From Sphingomonas sp. 35-24ZXX (GTDB lineage Bacteria; Pseudomonadota; Alphaproteobacteria; Sphingomonadales; Sphingomonadaceae): 64,000 nucleotides of DNA. Of the stretch, positions 32,361 through 42,067 are shown piece after piece. Each line of letters begins with the position of its first letter. The stretch's first letter is position 1. A model generated the notes under the pieces. The model saw nothing but the letters and a program-made list of their open reading frames with translations. It searched no databases and was not told the DNA's origin. The stretch is from NCBI RefSeq assembly GCF_000786215.1, contig NZ_JROG01000003.1:248001-312000 (forward strand), in the 5' to 3' direction. A program made the translations under genes and the position numbers.

Positions 32361-33892
32361 TGGCTCTGGGGGCAGCAATGAACATGACTCGTCGTCCACT
32401 GACCTTCGCCGCAGCCGCCGTCAGCGCGCTGACGGCTATGCCCGCGTTCGCATCGGGCGGCGATGCCGCGCCGGTGAGCCCGTGGGTGTCGCTGGCCTAT
32501 CTGGTCGCAGGCGTGTTCTTCATCCTGGCATTGCGCGGGCTTTCCAGCCCCGAAACCAGCCGCGATGGCAACCGCTTCGGCATGATCGGCATGGGGATCG
32601 CGGTCATCACGACGCTGATCACGCATGACATCGCCAATATCGTCGAGATCATCGCCGCCATCGCGATCGGCGGTGTTGCCGGCTTCGTCATCGCGCGCAA
32701 GATCAAGATGACCGACATGCCGCAGCTGGTCGCAGCATTCCACTCGCTCGTCGGTCTGGCCGCCGTGCTGGTGGCGCTTGCGGCGTGGCTGAACCCCGAA
32801 GCGTTCGGGATTCTTGATGCTGCGGGCCAGATCCTCGCGGTCAGCCGCGTCGAAATGGGCCTGGGTGTCGCGATCGGTGCGATCACCTTCTCGGGTTCGG
32901 TCATCGCGTTCCTGAAATTGAACGGCAATATGTCGGGCTCGCCGATCATGCTGCCGGGCCGCCATGTCATCAACCTGGGCGTGCTGGCCGCGATCCTGGG
33001 CATGATCGCCGTCTACACCGTGTCCGCCGATGGCGGTCCGGGCGAAGGCTATCTTTTCCTGCTGATCACCCTGCTGTCGTTCATCATCGGCTTCCTGCTG
33101 ATCATCCCCATCGGCGGCGCAGACATGCCCGTCGTCGTCTCGATGCTCAACAGCTATTCGGGCTGGGCGGCCGCAGCGATGGGCTTCACCCTGTCGAACA
33201 CCGCGATGATCATCACCGGCGCGCTGGTGGGCTCGTCGGGCGCGATCCTCTCGTACATCATGTGCAAGGCGATGAACCGCAGCTTCATTTCGGTGATCGC
33301 GGGCGGCTTTGGCGCGGATGCGGGTGGCGGTGGCGGCGCGGGCGCAGCCAAGGTCGACCGTCCCTGGAAGCGCGGCAGCGCCGAAGACGCAGCCTATATG
33401 ATGAAGCAGGCCGAAAGCGTGATCATCGTCCCCGGTTACGGCATGGCGGTGGCGCAGGCGCAGCACGCACTGCGCGAAATGGGCGATCTGCTCAAGAAGG
33501 AAGGCGTCAGCGTCAAGTACGCGATCCATCCGGTCGCAGGCCGCATGCCAGGGCACATGAACGTGCTGCTCGCCGAGGCCAACGTGCCCTATGACGAGGT
33601 GTTCGAACTCGAGGACATCAACAGCGAATTCGCGCAGACCGATGTCGCCTTCATCATCGGCGCCAACGACGTGGTCAATCCGGCAGCCAAGACCGACAAG
33701 TCCTCGCCGATCTACGGCATGCCGGTGTTCGATGTCGACAAGGCCAAGACGGTGTTCTTCATCAAGCGCTCGATGGGCGGCGTGGGCTATGCGGGGGTCG
33801 ACAATGATGTCTTCTACATGGACCAGACGATGATGCTGCTGGCCGACGCAAAGAAGATGGTCGAGGATATCTGCAAGAACCTGGGGCACTAA
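32360..33892 (+). CDS. pntB: NAD(P) transhydrogenase subunit beta
   Basis: A 510-residue subunit: about nine membrane helices (dII) and the C-terminal NADP(H)-binding domain (dIII) with GYGMAVAQAQ and IGANDVVNPAA. AAGGAG lies eight bases before the ATG at 32360. Its N-terminus carries an extra hydrophobic stretch ending AMPAFASGGDA that reads like a signal peptide, beyond what E. coli PntB has. The racemase gene follows five bases after the stop. Confidence 0.95.
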   Translation: MALGAAMNMTRRPLTFAAAAVSALTAMPAFASGGDAAPVSPWVSLAYLVAGVFFILALRGLSSPETSRDGNRFGMIGMGIAVITTLITHDIANIVEIIAAIAIGGVAGFVIARKIKMTDMPQLVAAFHSLVGLAAVLVALAAWLNPEAFGILDAAGQILAVSRVEMGLGVAIGAITFSGSVIAFLKLNGNMSGSPIMLPGRHVINLGVLAAILGMIAVYTVSADGGPGEGYLFLLITLLSFIIGFLLIIPIGGADMPVVVSMLNSYSGWAAAAMGFTLSNTAMIITGALVGSSGAILSYIMCKAMNRSFISVIAGGFGADAGGGGGAGAAKVDRPWKRGSAEDAAYMMKQAESVIIVPGYGMAVAQAQHALREMGDLLKKEGVSVKYAIHPVAGRMPGHMNVLLAEANVPYDEVFELEDINSEFAQTDVAFIIGANDVVNPAAKTDKSSPIYGMPVFDVDKAKTVFFIKRSMGGVGYAGVDNDVFYMDQTMMLLADAKKMVEDICKNLGH

Positions 33893-33897
33893 GCCGC

Positions 33898-34593
33898 ATG
33901 CGCAAGATCGGCCTGATCGGCGGGATGAGCTGGGTTTCCACCGAAACCTATTACCGCCTGATCAACAAGGAAGTGCAGAAGCGCGCCGGATCGCTGTGCA
34001 GCGGTCCGATCGCGATCGAGAGCCTCAACTTCTGCGATCTGGCGCAGATCCGCACGCCCGAGGGCTGGGATCATGCGGCGGAAAAGCTGATCACCGCGGC
34101 GCGGTCGCTCGATCAGTCGGGCGCGACTGCCATCCTGATCTGCGCCAATTCGATGCACAAGGTCTATGATCGGGTGCAGGCGTCGGTCTCGGTGCCGATC
34201 ATCCACATCGCCGATTGCGTCGGCGAGAAGATGCAGGCCGATGGTATCAAGCGCGCCGCGATCATCGGTACGCGCAACGTGATGCTCGAGAGCTTCTACC
34301 GCCAGCGACTTGTGCGCCATGGTATCGGGCTGCTGGCCCCCAGCATGGAACGCGTCGAGGAGATCGACCGGATCATCTATGACGAGCTGATGGAAGGCCG
34401 GGTGGTCCGCGAATCGGAGCGTACGATGAAGACCTTCCTCACCAACATCGCCAAGGAAGACGTCCAGGCGGTGGTGCTGGGCTGTACCGAGCTGGAAATG
34501 ATCATCGACACCAAGGCCAACGTGCTGCCGATTTATGATGGCACGGCAATCCATGCGCATGCCGCGGTGAACTGGATCATGGGCGAGGCTTGA
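33898..34593 (+). CDS. Aspartate/glutamate racemase family protein
   Basis: A 231-residue cytoplasmic racemase. The two catalytic cysteines are Cys82 (ICANSMHK) and Cys196 (VLGCTELEM), and the N-terminal IGLIGGMSW is typical of the aspartate racemase group. It interconverts L- and D-amino acids, probably aspartate. The first codon lies five bases after pntB, so it may be co-transcribed with the transhydrogenase, although no link in function is known. Confidence 0.92.
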   Translation: MRKIGLIGGMSWVSTETYYRLINKEVQKRAGSLCSGPIAIESLNFCDLAQIRTPEGWDHAAEKLITAARSLDQSGATAILICANSMHKVYDRVQASVSVPIIHIADCVGEKMQADGIKRAAIIGTRNVMLESFYRQRLVRHGIGLLAPSMERVEEIDRIIYDELMEGRVVRESERTMKTFLTNIAKEDVQAVVLGCTELEMIIDTKANVLPIYDGTAIHAHAAVNWIMGEA

Positions 34594-34636
34594 GTCTGAC
34601 GCTGGCTTGCGCCTAAAGCGCGAAGGCCTGTGCCGG

Positions 34637-35839
34637 ATGGCGGCTAGGCCATCGGAGTCGCCAGAAACAATGTACCCCCGCGCACCTTATGCCTGCGATC
34701 CGTCGAACTCGCGCGGGCGGCAATATGCCGAAAGCGGGGCGCCAACGCGCGGTCCGCGTGGTGCGTTTCAGCGCGACCGCGATCGCATCATCCATTCGAT
34801 CAGCTTTCGCCGGTTGCGGCACAAGACGCAGGTGTTCGTCGCGCCCGATGGCGATCATTATCGCGTCCGGTTGACCCACAGTCTGGAGGTCGCGCAGATC
34901 GGACGCACCATCGCGCGCGCGCTGGGGCTCGACGAGGACCTGACCGAGGCTTTGTGCCTGGCGCATGATATCGGCCATCCGCCCTTCGGCCATGCCGGCG
35001 AAGACGCGCTGCTGGAAGCGATGGCGGGGCAGGGCGGTTTTGATCACAACGCACACACATTGCGCGCGCTGCACGTGCTCGAATCGCCTTATCCCATGTG
35101 GCAGGGGCTGAACCTCAGCTGGGAGGTGCTGGAAGGGCTGGCCAAGCATAACGGGCCCGTGATTGAGGCGCCCTGGGCGCTGGCGCAGATCGATGCGGCC
35201 TTCGACCTTGATCTGCCGCATTTCTCGTCATTGGAAGCGCAGGTCGCAGCGGTCGCCGACGACATCGCCTATGACAATCACGACATCGATGACGGGCTTC
35301 GTGCGGGTTTCCTGTCGTTCGATGACCTGCTGTCTCTGGGCAGTGCGGCGCGGCAGTGGGACGCCATTCGAGCACGTTTCCCTGGCGTGGCGGAAGACCG
35401 GTTGCGGTCGGAATTCGTGCGCGACCAGATCGGCCTGATGGTCAATGACGTCATAGCGTCGACGCAGCAGCGAATCGCTGACCTCAAGATCGGCAACAGC
35501 GACGATGTGCGCGCAGCAGGGCAGATGATCGCGGGCTTTTCCGATGCGATGGCCGCGCAGGAGCGCGAGCTCAAGGCGTTCATGTATGATCGCCTTTACC
35601 ACCACCCCCGCCAGCTGGAGGCGGCCGAACTCGCGCGGCAGGTGATCGCGGCGCTGTTCGCCGCCTATCACGCCGATCCTGCACTGCTGCCGGACGATTG
35701 GCGTGAGCGGCTGCCGGCGGATGAACCGCTCAAGAGCCGCCACATTGCCGACTTTCTGGCAGGCATGACCGATCGCTTTGCGCTGACCTGCCACCGCCAG
35801 ATTTTCGGCCATGCGCTCGAGGGGCTCAGCCACGTCTGA
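34637..35839 (+). CDS. dgt: Deoxyguanosinetriphosphate triphosphohydrolase-like protein
   Basis: A 400-residue HD-domain protein. The metal site is visible in VRLTHSLEVAQIGR and LAHDIGHPPFGHAGE with a later D in ADDIAYDNHDIDDG. It should remove triphosphate from dGTP or related dNTPs. Length is close to the shorter dGTPase-like group. The start at 34637 has GAAGG ten bases upstream; ATG 34670 is also possible and lacks a ribosome site. Confidence 0.9.
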   Translation: MAARPSESPETMYPRAPYACDPSNSRGRQYAESGAPTRGPRGAFQRDRDRIIHSISFRRLRHKTQVFVAPDGDHYRVRLTHSLEVAQIGRTIARALGLDEDLTEALCLAHDIGHPPFGHAGEDALLEAMAGQGGFDHNAHTLRALHVLESPYPMWQGLNLSWEVLEGLAKHNGPVIEAPWALAQIDAAFDLDLPHFSSLEAQVAAVADDIAYDNHDIDDGLRAGFLSFDDLLSLGSAARQWDAIRARFPGVAEDRLRSEFVRDQIGLMVNDVIASTQQRIADLKIGNSDDVRAAGQMIAGFSDAMAAQERELKAFMYDRLYHHPRQLEAAELARQVIAALFAAYHADPALLPDDWRERLPADEPLKSRHIADFLAGMTDRFALTCHRQIFGHALEGLSHV

Positions 35840-35870
35840 CCCGTCTATATTGCATCGCAGCATAATTTGA

Positions 35871-35899
35871 TTGACAGCCCTTGCAGCTTTTGGTCATTC
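35871..35899 (+). promoter_or_regulatory. Possible promoter for the glycine riboswitch-gcv operon
   Basis: TTGACA (35871-35876) is a perfect -35. Seventeen bases on is TCATTC (35894-35899), a poor -10. It lies just upstream of the riboswitch, where a promoter is required. Confidence 0.45.
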
Positions 35900-35930
35900 C
35901 GTCAGCGTCGATGGGGCGCAAGCTCTTGAA

Positions 35931-36121
35931 AACGACACGGGAGAGCGCGGGGTGCAAGCCCCGCCACCGAAGGAGCAACCGCCCCGGAATCTCTCAGGTC
36001 ATCGGGACCGTGTCGTTAGTCGGCGCTCTGGAAAGAGAGTGGTCCTGCCGGGCTGCTCCACCGAAGGGGTAAATGGCCGGGCTCGCCCGCTCATGAAAGC
36101 TCTCAGGTTCAAGTGACAGAG
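35931..36121 (+). ncRNA. Tandem glycine riboswitch
   Basis: Two glycine aptamers in series upstream of gcvT. Aptamer 1 (35931-36017) has a 10-bp closing stem AACGACACGG/CCGTGTCGTT, GGGAGAG, CCACCGAAGGAGCAA and CTCTCAGG. Aptamer 2 (36026-36121) has CTCTGGAAAGAGAG, CCACCGAAGGGGTAA, CTCTCAGGTT and the closing CAGAG. Glycine binding should raise expression of the cleavage operon. The 70 bases before the gcvT start hold GGCATG (36136) and CATGCC (36173), a possible expression-platform stem next to the ribosome site. Confidence 0.95.
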
Positions 36122-36192
36122 GGGGTTGAATGCCGGGCATGGCCTATGGGGGCTATGGACGCTGTTCAGCCTCATGCCACTGGAGTGCCCTG

Positions 36193-37326
36193 ATGACCGA
36201 CTTTATCGCTGAAATGATGGAACGCCTGCCCGAGAAGCTGCTACCGCTCGATGCTTGGCATCGCGAGCGCGGCGGGCGCATGGTGCCCTTCGCTGGCTAT
36301 CAGATGCCCGTTCAGTATGAAGGCGTGATGGCCGAACATCTGTGGACGCGCGAGAATGCCGGTCTGTTCGATGTTAGCCATATGGGCCAGGTACTGCTGA
36401 CCGGCGAAGCGCCGGACGTCGCGCTCGAAGCGGTCGTGCCCGGCGAGATCCAGAAGCTGGGTGTCAACCGCATGCGCTATTCGGTGCTGCTGAACGATGA
36501 GGGCGGCATCCTGGACGACCTGATGGTCACCCGGCGCGAGCGCGACCTGTATCTGGTGGTCAACGGCGCCTGCAAATACGACGACCTGGCGCACATGCGC
36601 GAAGTCTTTCCTGACGAGGTGGTGATCACCCTGCTCGACGAACGCGCGCTGTTCGCGCTGCAGGGTCCCAAGGCCGGCGAAGCACTCGCCAGCCTGATCC
36701 CCGATGTCGCATCGCTCTATTTCATGCAGGCCGGCGCGTTCACGCTCGATGGTATGGCGCTTTGGATCAGCCGCTCGGGCTACACCGGCGAGGACGGCTT
36801 CGAGATCAGCGTCGATTGCGATCATGCCGCTGCCTTGGCGGATCGTCTGTGCGCGCTCGAAAGCGTCAAGCCGATCGGCCTGGGTGCCCGCGATTCGCTG
36901 CGGTTGGAAGCGGGCCTGCCGCTTTACGGCCATGACCTTGATGAAACGGTGAGCCCGGTCGAAGGCGATCTGGCGTTCTCGATCAGCAAGCGTCGCCGCA
37001 GCGAGGGCGGCTTTGCCGGGGCCGAACGCATTCTCGAAGAGCTCGCCGAAGGCGTGGACCGCAAGCGCGTCGGCCTGATGGTCGAAGGCCGCCAGCCGGT
37101 ACGTGAAGGCGCAGAGCTGTATGTCGGCGACCGCATGGTCGGCAAGGTGACCTCGGGCGGCTTTGCCCCCTCGATGGGCGCGCCGATCGCGATGGGACTG
37201 GTCAAGGCCGCCTTCATCGAAATGGGTACCGTTCTCGAAGCCGAAGTGCGCGGCAAGCGCATTCCGGTCACGGTGGCCCCGATGCCGTTCGTGCCGCACC
37301 GTTACCACCGCGCGAAAGCTGTCTGA
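36193..37326 (+). CDS. gcvT: Glycine cleavage system aminomethyltransferase (T protein)
   Basis: A 377-residue enzyme that moves the aminomethyl carbon from H protein to tetrahydrofolate, releasing ammonia. Features: PFAGYQMPVQY at the start, LFDVSHMGQV, and the folate-site SGYTGEDGFEI. The start at 36193 has GGAG seven bases upstream and follows the riboswitch by 71 bases. First gene of gcvT-gcvH-gcvPA-gcvPB. Confidence 0.96.
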   Translation: MTDFIAEMMERLPEKLLPLDAWHRERGGRMVPFAGYQMPVQYEGVMAEHLWTRENAGLFDVSHMGQVLLTGEAPDVALEAVVPGEIQKLGVNRMRYSVLLNDEGGILDDLMVTRRERDLYLVVNGACKYDDLAHMREVFPDEVVITLLDERALFALQGPKAGEALASLIPDVASLYFMQAGAFTLDGMALWISRSGYTGEDGFEISVDCDHAAALADRLCALESVKPIGLGARDSLRLEAGLPLYGHDLDETVSPVEGDLAFSISKRRRSEGGFAGAERILEELAEGVDRKRVGLMVEGRQPVREGAELYVGDRMVGKVTSGGFAPSMGAPIAMGLVKAAFIEMGTVLEAEVRGKRIPVTVAPMPFVPHRYHRAKAV

Positions 37327-37354
37327 TTATCTCACGAGTTGATGGAGCAACAAC

Positions 37355-37726
37355 ATGAGCCGTTATTTTACCGAAGAACATGAATGGGTTGAAGTCGAAG
37401 GCAAAGTCGCCACGGTCGGCATCACCGAATATGCGCAGGAACAGCTGGGCGATGTCGTGTTCGTTGACGTGCCTGGTGAAGGCAAGCAGTTCGACAAGGG
37501 CGACGAAGCCGCCGTGGTCGAATCGGTCAAGGCCGCAAGCGACGTCTACAGCCCGGTTTCCGGCACCATCGTCGAAGGCAATGACGTGCTCGCCGACGAG
37601 CCGGCCCTGGTCAATTCCGACCCCGAAGGCGACGGCTGGTTCTTCAAGCTCGAACTTTCCGACCCCAGCGAACTCGAAGGCCTGATGGATGAGGCCGCAT
37701 ACAAGAAGTTTGTCGCAGGTCTCTGA
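37355..37726 (+). CDS. gcvH: Glycine cleavage system H protein
   Basis: A 123-residue lipoyl carrier of the complex. The lipoylated lysine is Lys59 in [14 protein letters not shown]. Length is standard. Ribosome site GGAG upstream. Confidence 0.97.
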   Translation: MSRYFTEEHEWVEVEGKVATVGITEYAQEQLGDVVFVDVPGEGKQFDKGDEAAVVESVKAASDVYSPVSGTIVEGNDVLADEPALVNSDPEGDGWFFKLELSDPSELEGLMDEAAYKKFVAGL

Positions 37727-37778
37727 TTTCTAACGATCGAACCTGCAGGCACTGAAGCGATAAGGATCTGATAAGGCG

Positions 37779-39137
37779 ATGCGCTATCTCCCCCTCAATA
37801 CCCAGGACCGTGCCTCGATGCTCGCGACCATTGGCGCGGCATCGATCGACGATCTGTTCATCGACATCCCCGAAGAGGCCCGGCTGACCGGACCCATTCA
37901 CGATCTGCCGATGCACGCGCCCGAAATGGCGGTCGAGCGGCACATGAAGAAACTGGCGGCACAGAATGTGGTGGCCGGAGACGTGCCGTTTTTCATGGGA
38001 GCAGGGGCCTATCGCCATCATGTTCCCGCCTCGGTCGATCACCTGATCCAGCGCGGCGAGTTCCTGACCGCGTACACGCCCTATCAGCCGGAAATCGCGC
38101 AGGGCACGCTGCAGATGCTGTTCGAATTCCAGACCCAGGTTGCACGGCTGCTGGGCTGCGATGTCGCCAATGCGTCGATGTACGATGGCTCGACGGCGTG
38201 CTGGGAAGCGATCAGCATGGCTCGGCGCATCACCAAGCGCGGCACGGCCCTGCTGTCTTCGGGCCTTCACCCGCATTATGTCGGCGTCGCCAAGACGATG
38301 GCGCGGTTCACCGGCGATGCGCTGGTGCACCAGGCACCCAGCCTTTCGGCCGAGACCGACATCGACGCGCTGATCGGCCAGATCGACAAGAACACCAGCT
38401 GCGTCGTGGTCCAGTATCCCGATATTCTGGGCCGGATCGACGACCTGTCGGCGCTGGCGAGTGCCGCGCAGTCGGCTGGTGCGCTGCTGATCGCGGTGGT
38501 GACCGAGCCGGTTGCACTCGGCGCGCTGCGCAGCCCGGGAGAAATGGGCGCAGACATCGTTGTCGGCGAAGGCCAGTCGCTGGGCGTCGGCCTGCAGTTT
38601 GGCGGACCCTATGTCGGCCTGTTCGGCTGCAAGCAGAAATATGTCCGCCAGATGCCGGGCCGTCTGTGCGGCGAGACGGTGGATGCCGAGGGCAAGCGCG
38701 GCTTCGTGCTGACGCTGTCGACCCGCGAACAGCACATCCGCCGCGAAAAGGCGACGAGCAACATCTGCACCAACAGCGGCCTGTGCGCGCTGGCGTTCAG
38801 CATCCACATGACGCTGCTGGGCGAAAAGGGTCTGCGCGGTTTGGCCGAGATCAACCACGCCATGGCGGTGACCGCCGCCGAGCGTCTGGCCCAGGTGCCC
38901 GGCGTAACGCTGCTCAACGATAGCTTTTTCAACGAGTTCACGCTGGTTCTTCCCGAAGATGCTCGGCATGTCGTGCGCGAGCTGGCGGATCGCCAGATCC
39001 TGGGCGGTGTGTCGCTGGGCCGGCTGTTCCCCGAAGAGGCGGGCCTTGCCAACGGGCTGGTCGTCGCCGTCACCGAAACCGTCTCGATGGACGATATCGA
39101 AGCATTCGCTAACACCCTTCAGGAGTTGCTGGCATGA
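37779..39137 (+). CDS. gcvPA: Glycine dehydrogenase (decarboxylating) subunit 1
   Basis: A 452-residue N-terminal half of the P protein, made as a separate subunit. [19 protein letters not shown] and [13 protein letters not shown] are typical. The active site forms with subunit 2, whose gene overlaps it by four bases (ATGA). Confidence 0.97.
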   Translation: MRYLPLNTQDRASMLATIGAASIDDLFIDIPEEARLTGPIHDLPMHAPEMAVERHMKKLAAQNVVAGDVPFFMGAGAYRHHVPASVDHLIQRGEFLTAYTPYQPEIAQGTLQMLFEFQTQVARLLGCDVANASMYDGSTACWEAISMARRITKRGTALLSSGLHPHYVGVAKTMARFTGDALVHQAPSLSAETDIDALIGQIDKNTSCVVVQYPDILGRIDDLSALASAAQSAGALLIAVVTEPVALGALRSPGEMGADIVVGEGQSLGVGLQFGGPYVGLFGCKQKYVRQMPGRLCGETVDAEGKRGFVLTLSTREQHIRREKATSNICTNSGLCALAFSIHMTLLGEKGLRGLAEINHAMAVTAAERLAQVPGVTLLNDSFFNEFTLVLPEDARHVVRELADRQILGGVSLGRLFPEEAGLANGLVVAVTETVSMDDIEAFANTLQELLA

Positions 39138-40714
39138 GCATGAACAATCAGGGCCGCCCCACCCGGCAGGCTGAAGACACCGTGGTCGAATTCGCCGCTG
39201 CCACCAGCACCGGCAACCGCGCACTGATGCTGGAAGAAGCGCTGATCTTCGAGATCAGCGATCGGACCCGCACCGGTGTCGATCTCGCCGAAGCCCCGAA
39301 GGTCGCCTCGCGGCTTGGCGGGCTGGAGCGCAAGGCGGCGATCGGCCTGCCCGGTCTGTCCGAGCAGGAAACCGTGCGTCATTACACGCGCCTGAGCCGT
39401 CAGAATTACGCGATCGACCTCGGCCTTTTTCCGCTGGGATCGTGCACGATGAAGCACAATCCGCGTCTCAACGAGAAGATGGCGCGGCTGCCCGGCTTTG
39501 CCGACATCCACCCGCTCCAGCCGATCCACACGGTGCAGGGCGCACTCGCGGTGATCGACGAACTGGGCGAATGGCTCGTCAAGCTGACCGGCATGGCTGG
39601 CGTTGCAATGTCGCCCAAGGCCGGCGCGCATGGCGAACTGTGCGGAATCCTCGCGATCCGTTCGGCGCTCGAAGCCCGCGGTGACAAGCGCTCGGTGATT
39701 CTGGTGCCTGAAAGCGCACACGGCACCAACCCTGCGACCGCCGCATTCGTCGGCTATCAGGTCGAAGACATTCCCGCCAAGCCCGATGGCCGCATCGATG
39801 TCGATGCGCTGATTGCGCGTCTGGGCCCGGACGTCGCTGGCGTGATGATCACCAACCCCAACACCTGCGGCCTGTTCGAGCGCGACCTCAAGGTCATCTC
39901 GGACGCGGTGCATGAAGTCGGCGGATTCGTCTATTGCGATGGCGCCAACTTCAACGCGGTGGTCGGCAAGGTGCGTCCGGGCGATCTGGGCGTGGATGCG
40001 ATGCACATCAATCTGCACAAGACCTTCTCCACCCCGCATGGCGGCGGCGGTCCTGGTTCGGGCCCGGTGGTGTTCTCCGAAGCGCTGGCTCCTTTTGCGC
40101 CGCTGCCTTTCGTCGAGCGTCTCGACGATGGCAAGCTGGTGCTGATCGAGGAAGAAAGCGCCGAGGATCACCACGCGTCGAGCTTTGGCCGGATGGTGGC
40201 GTTTCACGGCCAGATGGGCATGTTCACCCGCGCGCTGTCGTACATCCTCAGCCATGGCGCTGACGGACTGAAACAGGTTGCCGAAGACGCGGTGCTCAAC
40301 GCCAACTATGTCCTTCGCTCGCTCGAGGACATTCTCGATGCACCGTTTGCTGCGGCAGGTCCGTGCATGCACGAGGCCCTGTTCTCCGATGCCGGTTTTG
40401 CCGAGGGCTTCTCGACCCTTGATCTCGCCAAGGGACTGATCGACGAGGGCTTCCACCCGATGACGGTCTACTTCCCGCTGGTGGTGCACGGTGCGATGCT
40501 GGTCGAACCGACCGAGACCGAAAGCAAGGCGGCTCTCGATCAGTTCATCGGTGCATTCCGTTCGGTGGCTTTGCGCGCCAAGCAGGGCGATCCGTCGCTG
40601 CACAGCGCCCCGCATTTCGCGCCGCGCCGCCGTCTCGACGAGACGCTGGCCGCGCGCAAGCCGGTGCTGGTGTGGACCGAGCCTGCGATCGAGCAGGCCG
40701 AAGCTGCCGAGTAA
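39134..40714 (+). CDS. gcvPB: Glycine dehydrogenase (decarboxylating) subunit 2
   Basis: A 526-residue PLP-binding half of the P protein; the Schiff-base lysine is Lys296 in [18 protein letters not shown]. It decarboxylates glycine and passes aminomethyl to H protein. The split form is the rule in alphaproteobacteria with this gene order. A terminator follows. Confidence 0.97.
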   Translation: MSMNNQGRPTRQAEDTVVEFAAATSTGNRALMLEEALIFEISDRTRTGVDLAEAPKVASRLGGLERKAAIGLPGLSEQETVRHYTRLSRQNYAIDLGLFPLGSCTMKHNPRLNEKMARLPGFADIHPLQPIHTVQGALAVIDELGEWLVKLTGMAGVAMSPKAGAHGELCGILAIRSALEARGDKRSVILVPESAHGTNPATAAFVGYQVEDIPAKPDGRIDVDALIARLGPDVAGVMITNPNTCGLFERDLKVISDAVHEVGGFVYCDGANFNAVVGKVRPGDLGVDAMHINLHKTFSTPHGGGGPGSGPVVFSEALAPFAPLPFVERLDDGKLVLIEEESAEDHHASSFGRMVAFHGQMGMFTRALSYILSHGADGLKQVAEDAVLNANYVLRSLEDILDAPFAAAGPCMHEALFSDAGFAEGFSTLDLAKGLIDEGFHPMTVYFPLVVHGAMLVEPTETESKAALDQFIGAFRSVALRAKQGDPSLHSAPHFAPRRRLDETLAARKPVLVWTEPAIEQAEAAE

Positions 40715-40723
40715 ACCTTCTCA

Positions 40724-40755
40724 ACCCGCCCGGTTCCATGCCGGGCGGGTTTTTC
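40724..40755 (+). terminator. Intrinsic terminator after gcvPB
   Basis: Perfect 10-bp stem ACCCGCCCGG/CCGGGCGGGT with a seven-base loop and TTTT after. The tail touches the stop codon of the convergent methyltransferase gene; the stem could also work on the minus strand, though an A-run to support that is missing. Confidence 0.9.
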
Positions 40756-41254
40756 ATATCCAGCGCCGCACGCGGGCGCAGTAATCTTCAAACGGCTTGC
40801 CAAATCTCTCGGCCAAGTATTTCTCTTCCTTGGCAATGACCGCGCGGTCGATGGCAATGAAGGCAAAGGGCACGAAGCCCAGCACACCCATGCTGCCATC
40901 CCACAAGGCATAGCCCAGCTGGATGACCAGCATCCCCAGGTACATCGGGTTTCGGCTGTGCCGATAGGGACCGCGGGCGATGATCGCCTGGCTGGGTGTC
41001 CAGGGTTCCGGGTTCTCGCCATAGGCGCGAAACAGGCCCAGCGACACGATCAGCAGACCAATGCCTCCCACGATCAGCGAAAACCCCACCCACTCGACCG
41101 ATCGCGCCATCGGAATCGGGGGAAGCGCCAACACCCGATCTGCCAGCAGTCCGAGCAGGATGAAGCCGAGGAACACCAGCGGCGGCGGAAATCCCACAGC
41201 CGGGGCAATGCTCGCATCCACGCGCGGCAACTGGGGCGGTTCGTCGTTGATCAT
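40754..41254 (-). CDS. Isoprenylcysteine carboxyl methyltransferase-like membrane protein
   Basis: A 166-residue protein with about four membrane helices and the motif GPYRHSRNPMYLGMLVI followed by a C-terminal EEKYLAERFGKPFEDYCARVRRWI. This is the ICMT/PEMT-like fold that uses S-adenosylmethionine at the membrane. Its substrate in bacteria is mostly unknown. The start at 41254 is chosen over longer frames without ribosome sites. Divergent from the DUF938 gene. Confidence 0.87.
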   Translation of the reverse strand: MINDEPPQLPRVDASIAPAVGFPPPLVFLGFILLGLLADRVLALPPIPMARSVEWVGFSLIVGGIGLLIVSLGLFRAYGENPEPWTPSQAIIARGPYRHSRNPMYLGMLVIQLGYALWDGSMGVLGFVPFAFIAIDRAVIAKEEKYLAERFGKPFEDYCARVRRWI

Positions 41255-41333
41255 GCTCCCAACCTGCCGTCTCGCCGGGCGGCTTGCAAGCGGCGCGATT
41301 GCGTGGCCCTGTCTTTGACGGCATGATGCACTG

Positions 41334-41972
41334 ATGAGCGAACCCAAACCCTGGCTGATCGACGAGGCTGGCACCGAAGCCCGCCGTCACGCCCCGGCGA
41401 CATTGCGCAACCGGGATGCAATTGCCGATGTGCTGCAATCGGTCGTCCCCGCGCACGGCACCGTGCTCGAGATCGCGAGTGGCAGCGGCGAGCATATCGT
41501 CCACTTTGCCGGGCTTTTTCCTGATGCGCAGTGGCAGCCGAGCGATTGCGAGCCTGCCGCGCTGGACTCGATCGCGGCCTGGAGCGCGCAGGCGGGGCTC
41601 GCCAATATCTGCCCGCCGCTGTTGATCGATGTCGAACAGCCAGGCTGGCCGATCGATCGTGCCGACGCGATGCTGTGCATCAACATGCTGCACATCAGCC
41701 CCTGGAGCGCGAGCGAGGCGCTGTTCAGCCAGGCAAACCGCCTGCTTTCGCCGGGCGCGCCGCTCTATCTCTATGGTCCGTTCGTGCGTCATGACGTCAT
41801 GACCGCACAGAGCAATCTGGATTTCGATGCCTCGCTCAAAAGCCGCAACCCTGCCTGGGGGTTGCGCGATGTCGCGGCTGTGGATGATCTGGCGCGTAGC
41901 CACGGCTTTGCGCGCGCCGCGCTGATCGAGATGCCGGCCAACAATCTGTCGCTGATCTATCGTCGCTGCTGA
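41334..41972 (+). CDS. DUF938 family SAM-dependent methyltransferase
   Basis: A 212-residue class I methyltransferase-like protein. The SAM-binding loop is VLEIASGSGEHIVHFA, followed by WQPSDCEP at the second strand and NMLHISPW. These mark the DUF938 group, whose substrate is not known. Cytoplasmic, single gene. Confidence 0.88.
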   Translation: MSEPKPWLIDEAGTEARRHAPATLRNRDAIADVLQSVVPAHGTVLEIASGSGEHIVHFAGLFPDAQWQPSDCEPAALDSIAAWSAQAGLANICPPLLIDVEQPGWPIDRADAMLCINMLHISPWSASEALFSQANRLLSPGAPLYLYGPFVRHDVMTAQSNLDFDASLKSRNPAWGLRDVAAVDDLARSHGFARAALIEMPANNLSLIYRRC

Positions 41973-42067
41973 CGCATATCTATTGTCAAGCGGTCGGCTT
42001 TGCGCCTAGCCTTCTCCAAAGGGCAGGGCCGCAAAGGCTCGCCCCACCGCCATAGTGGGAGAGAGAT

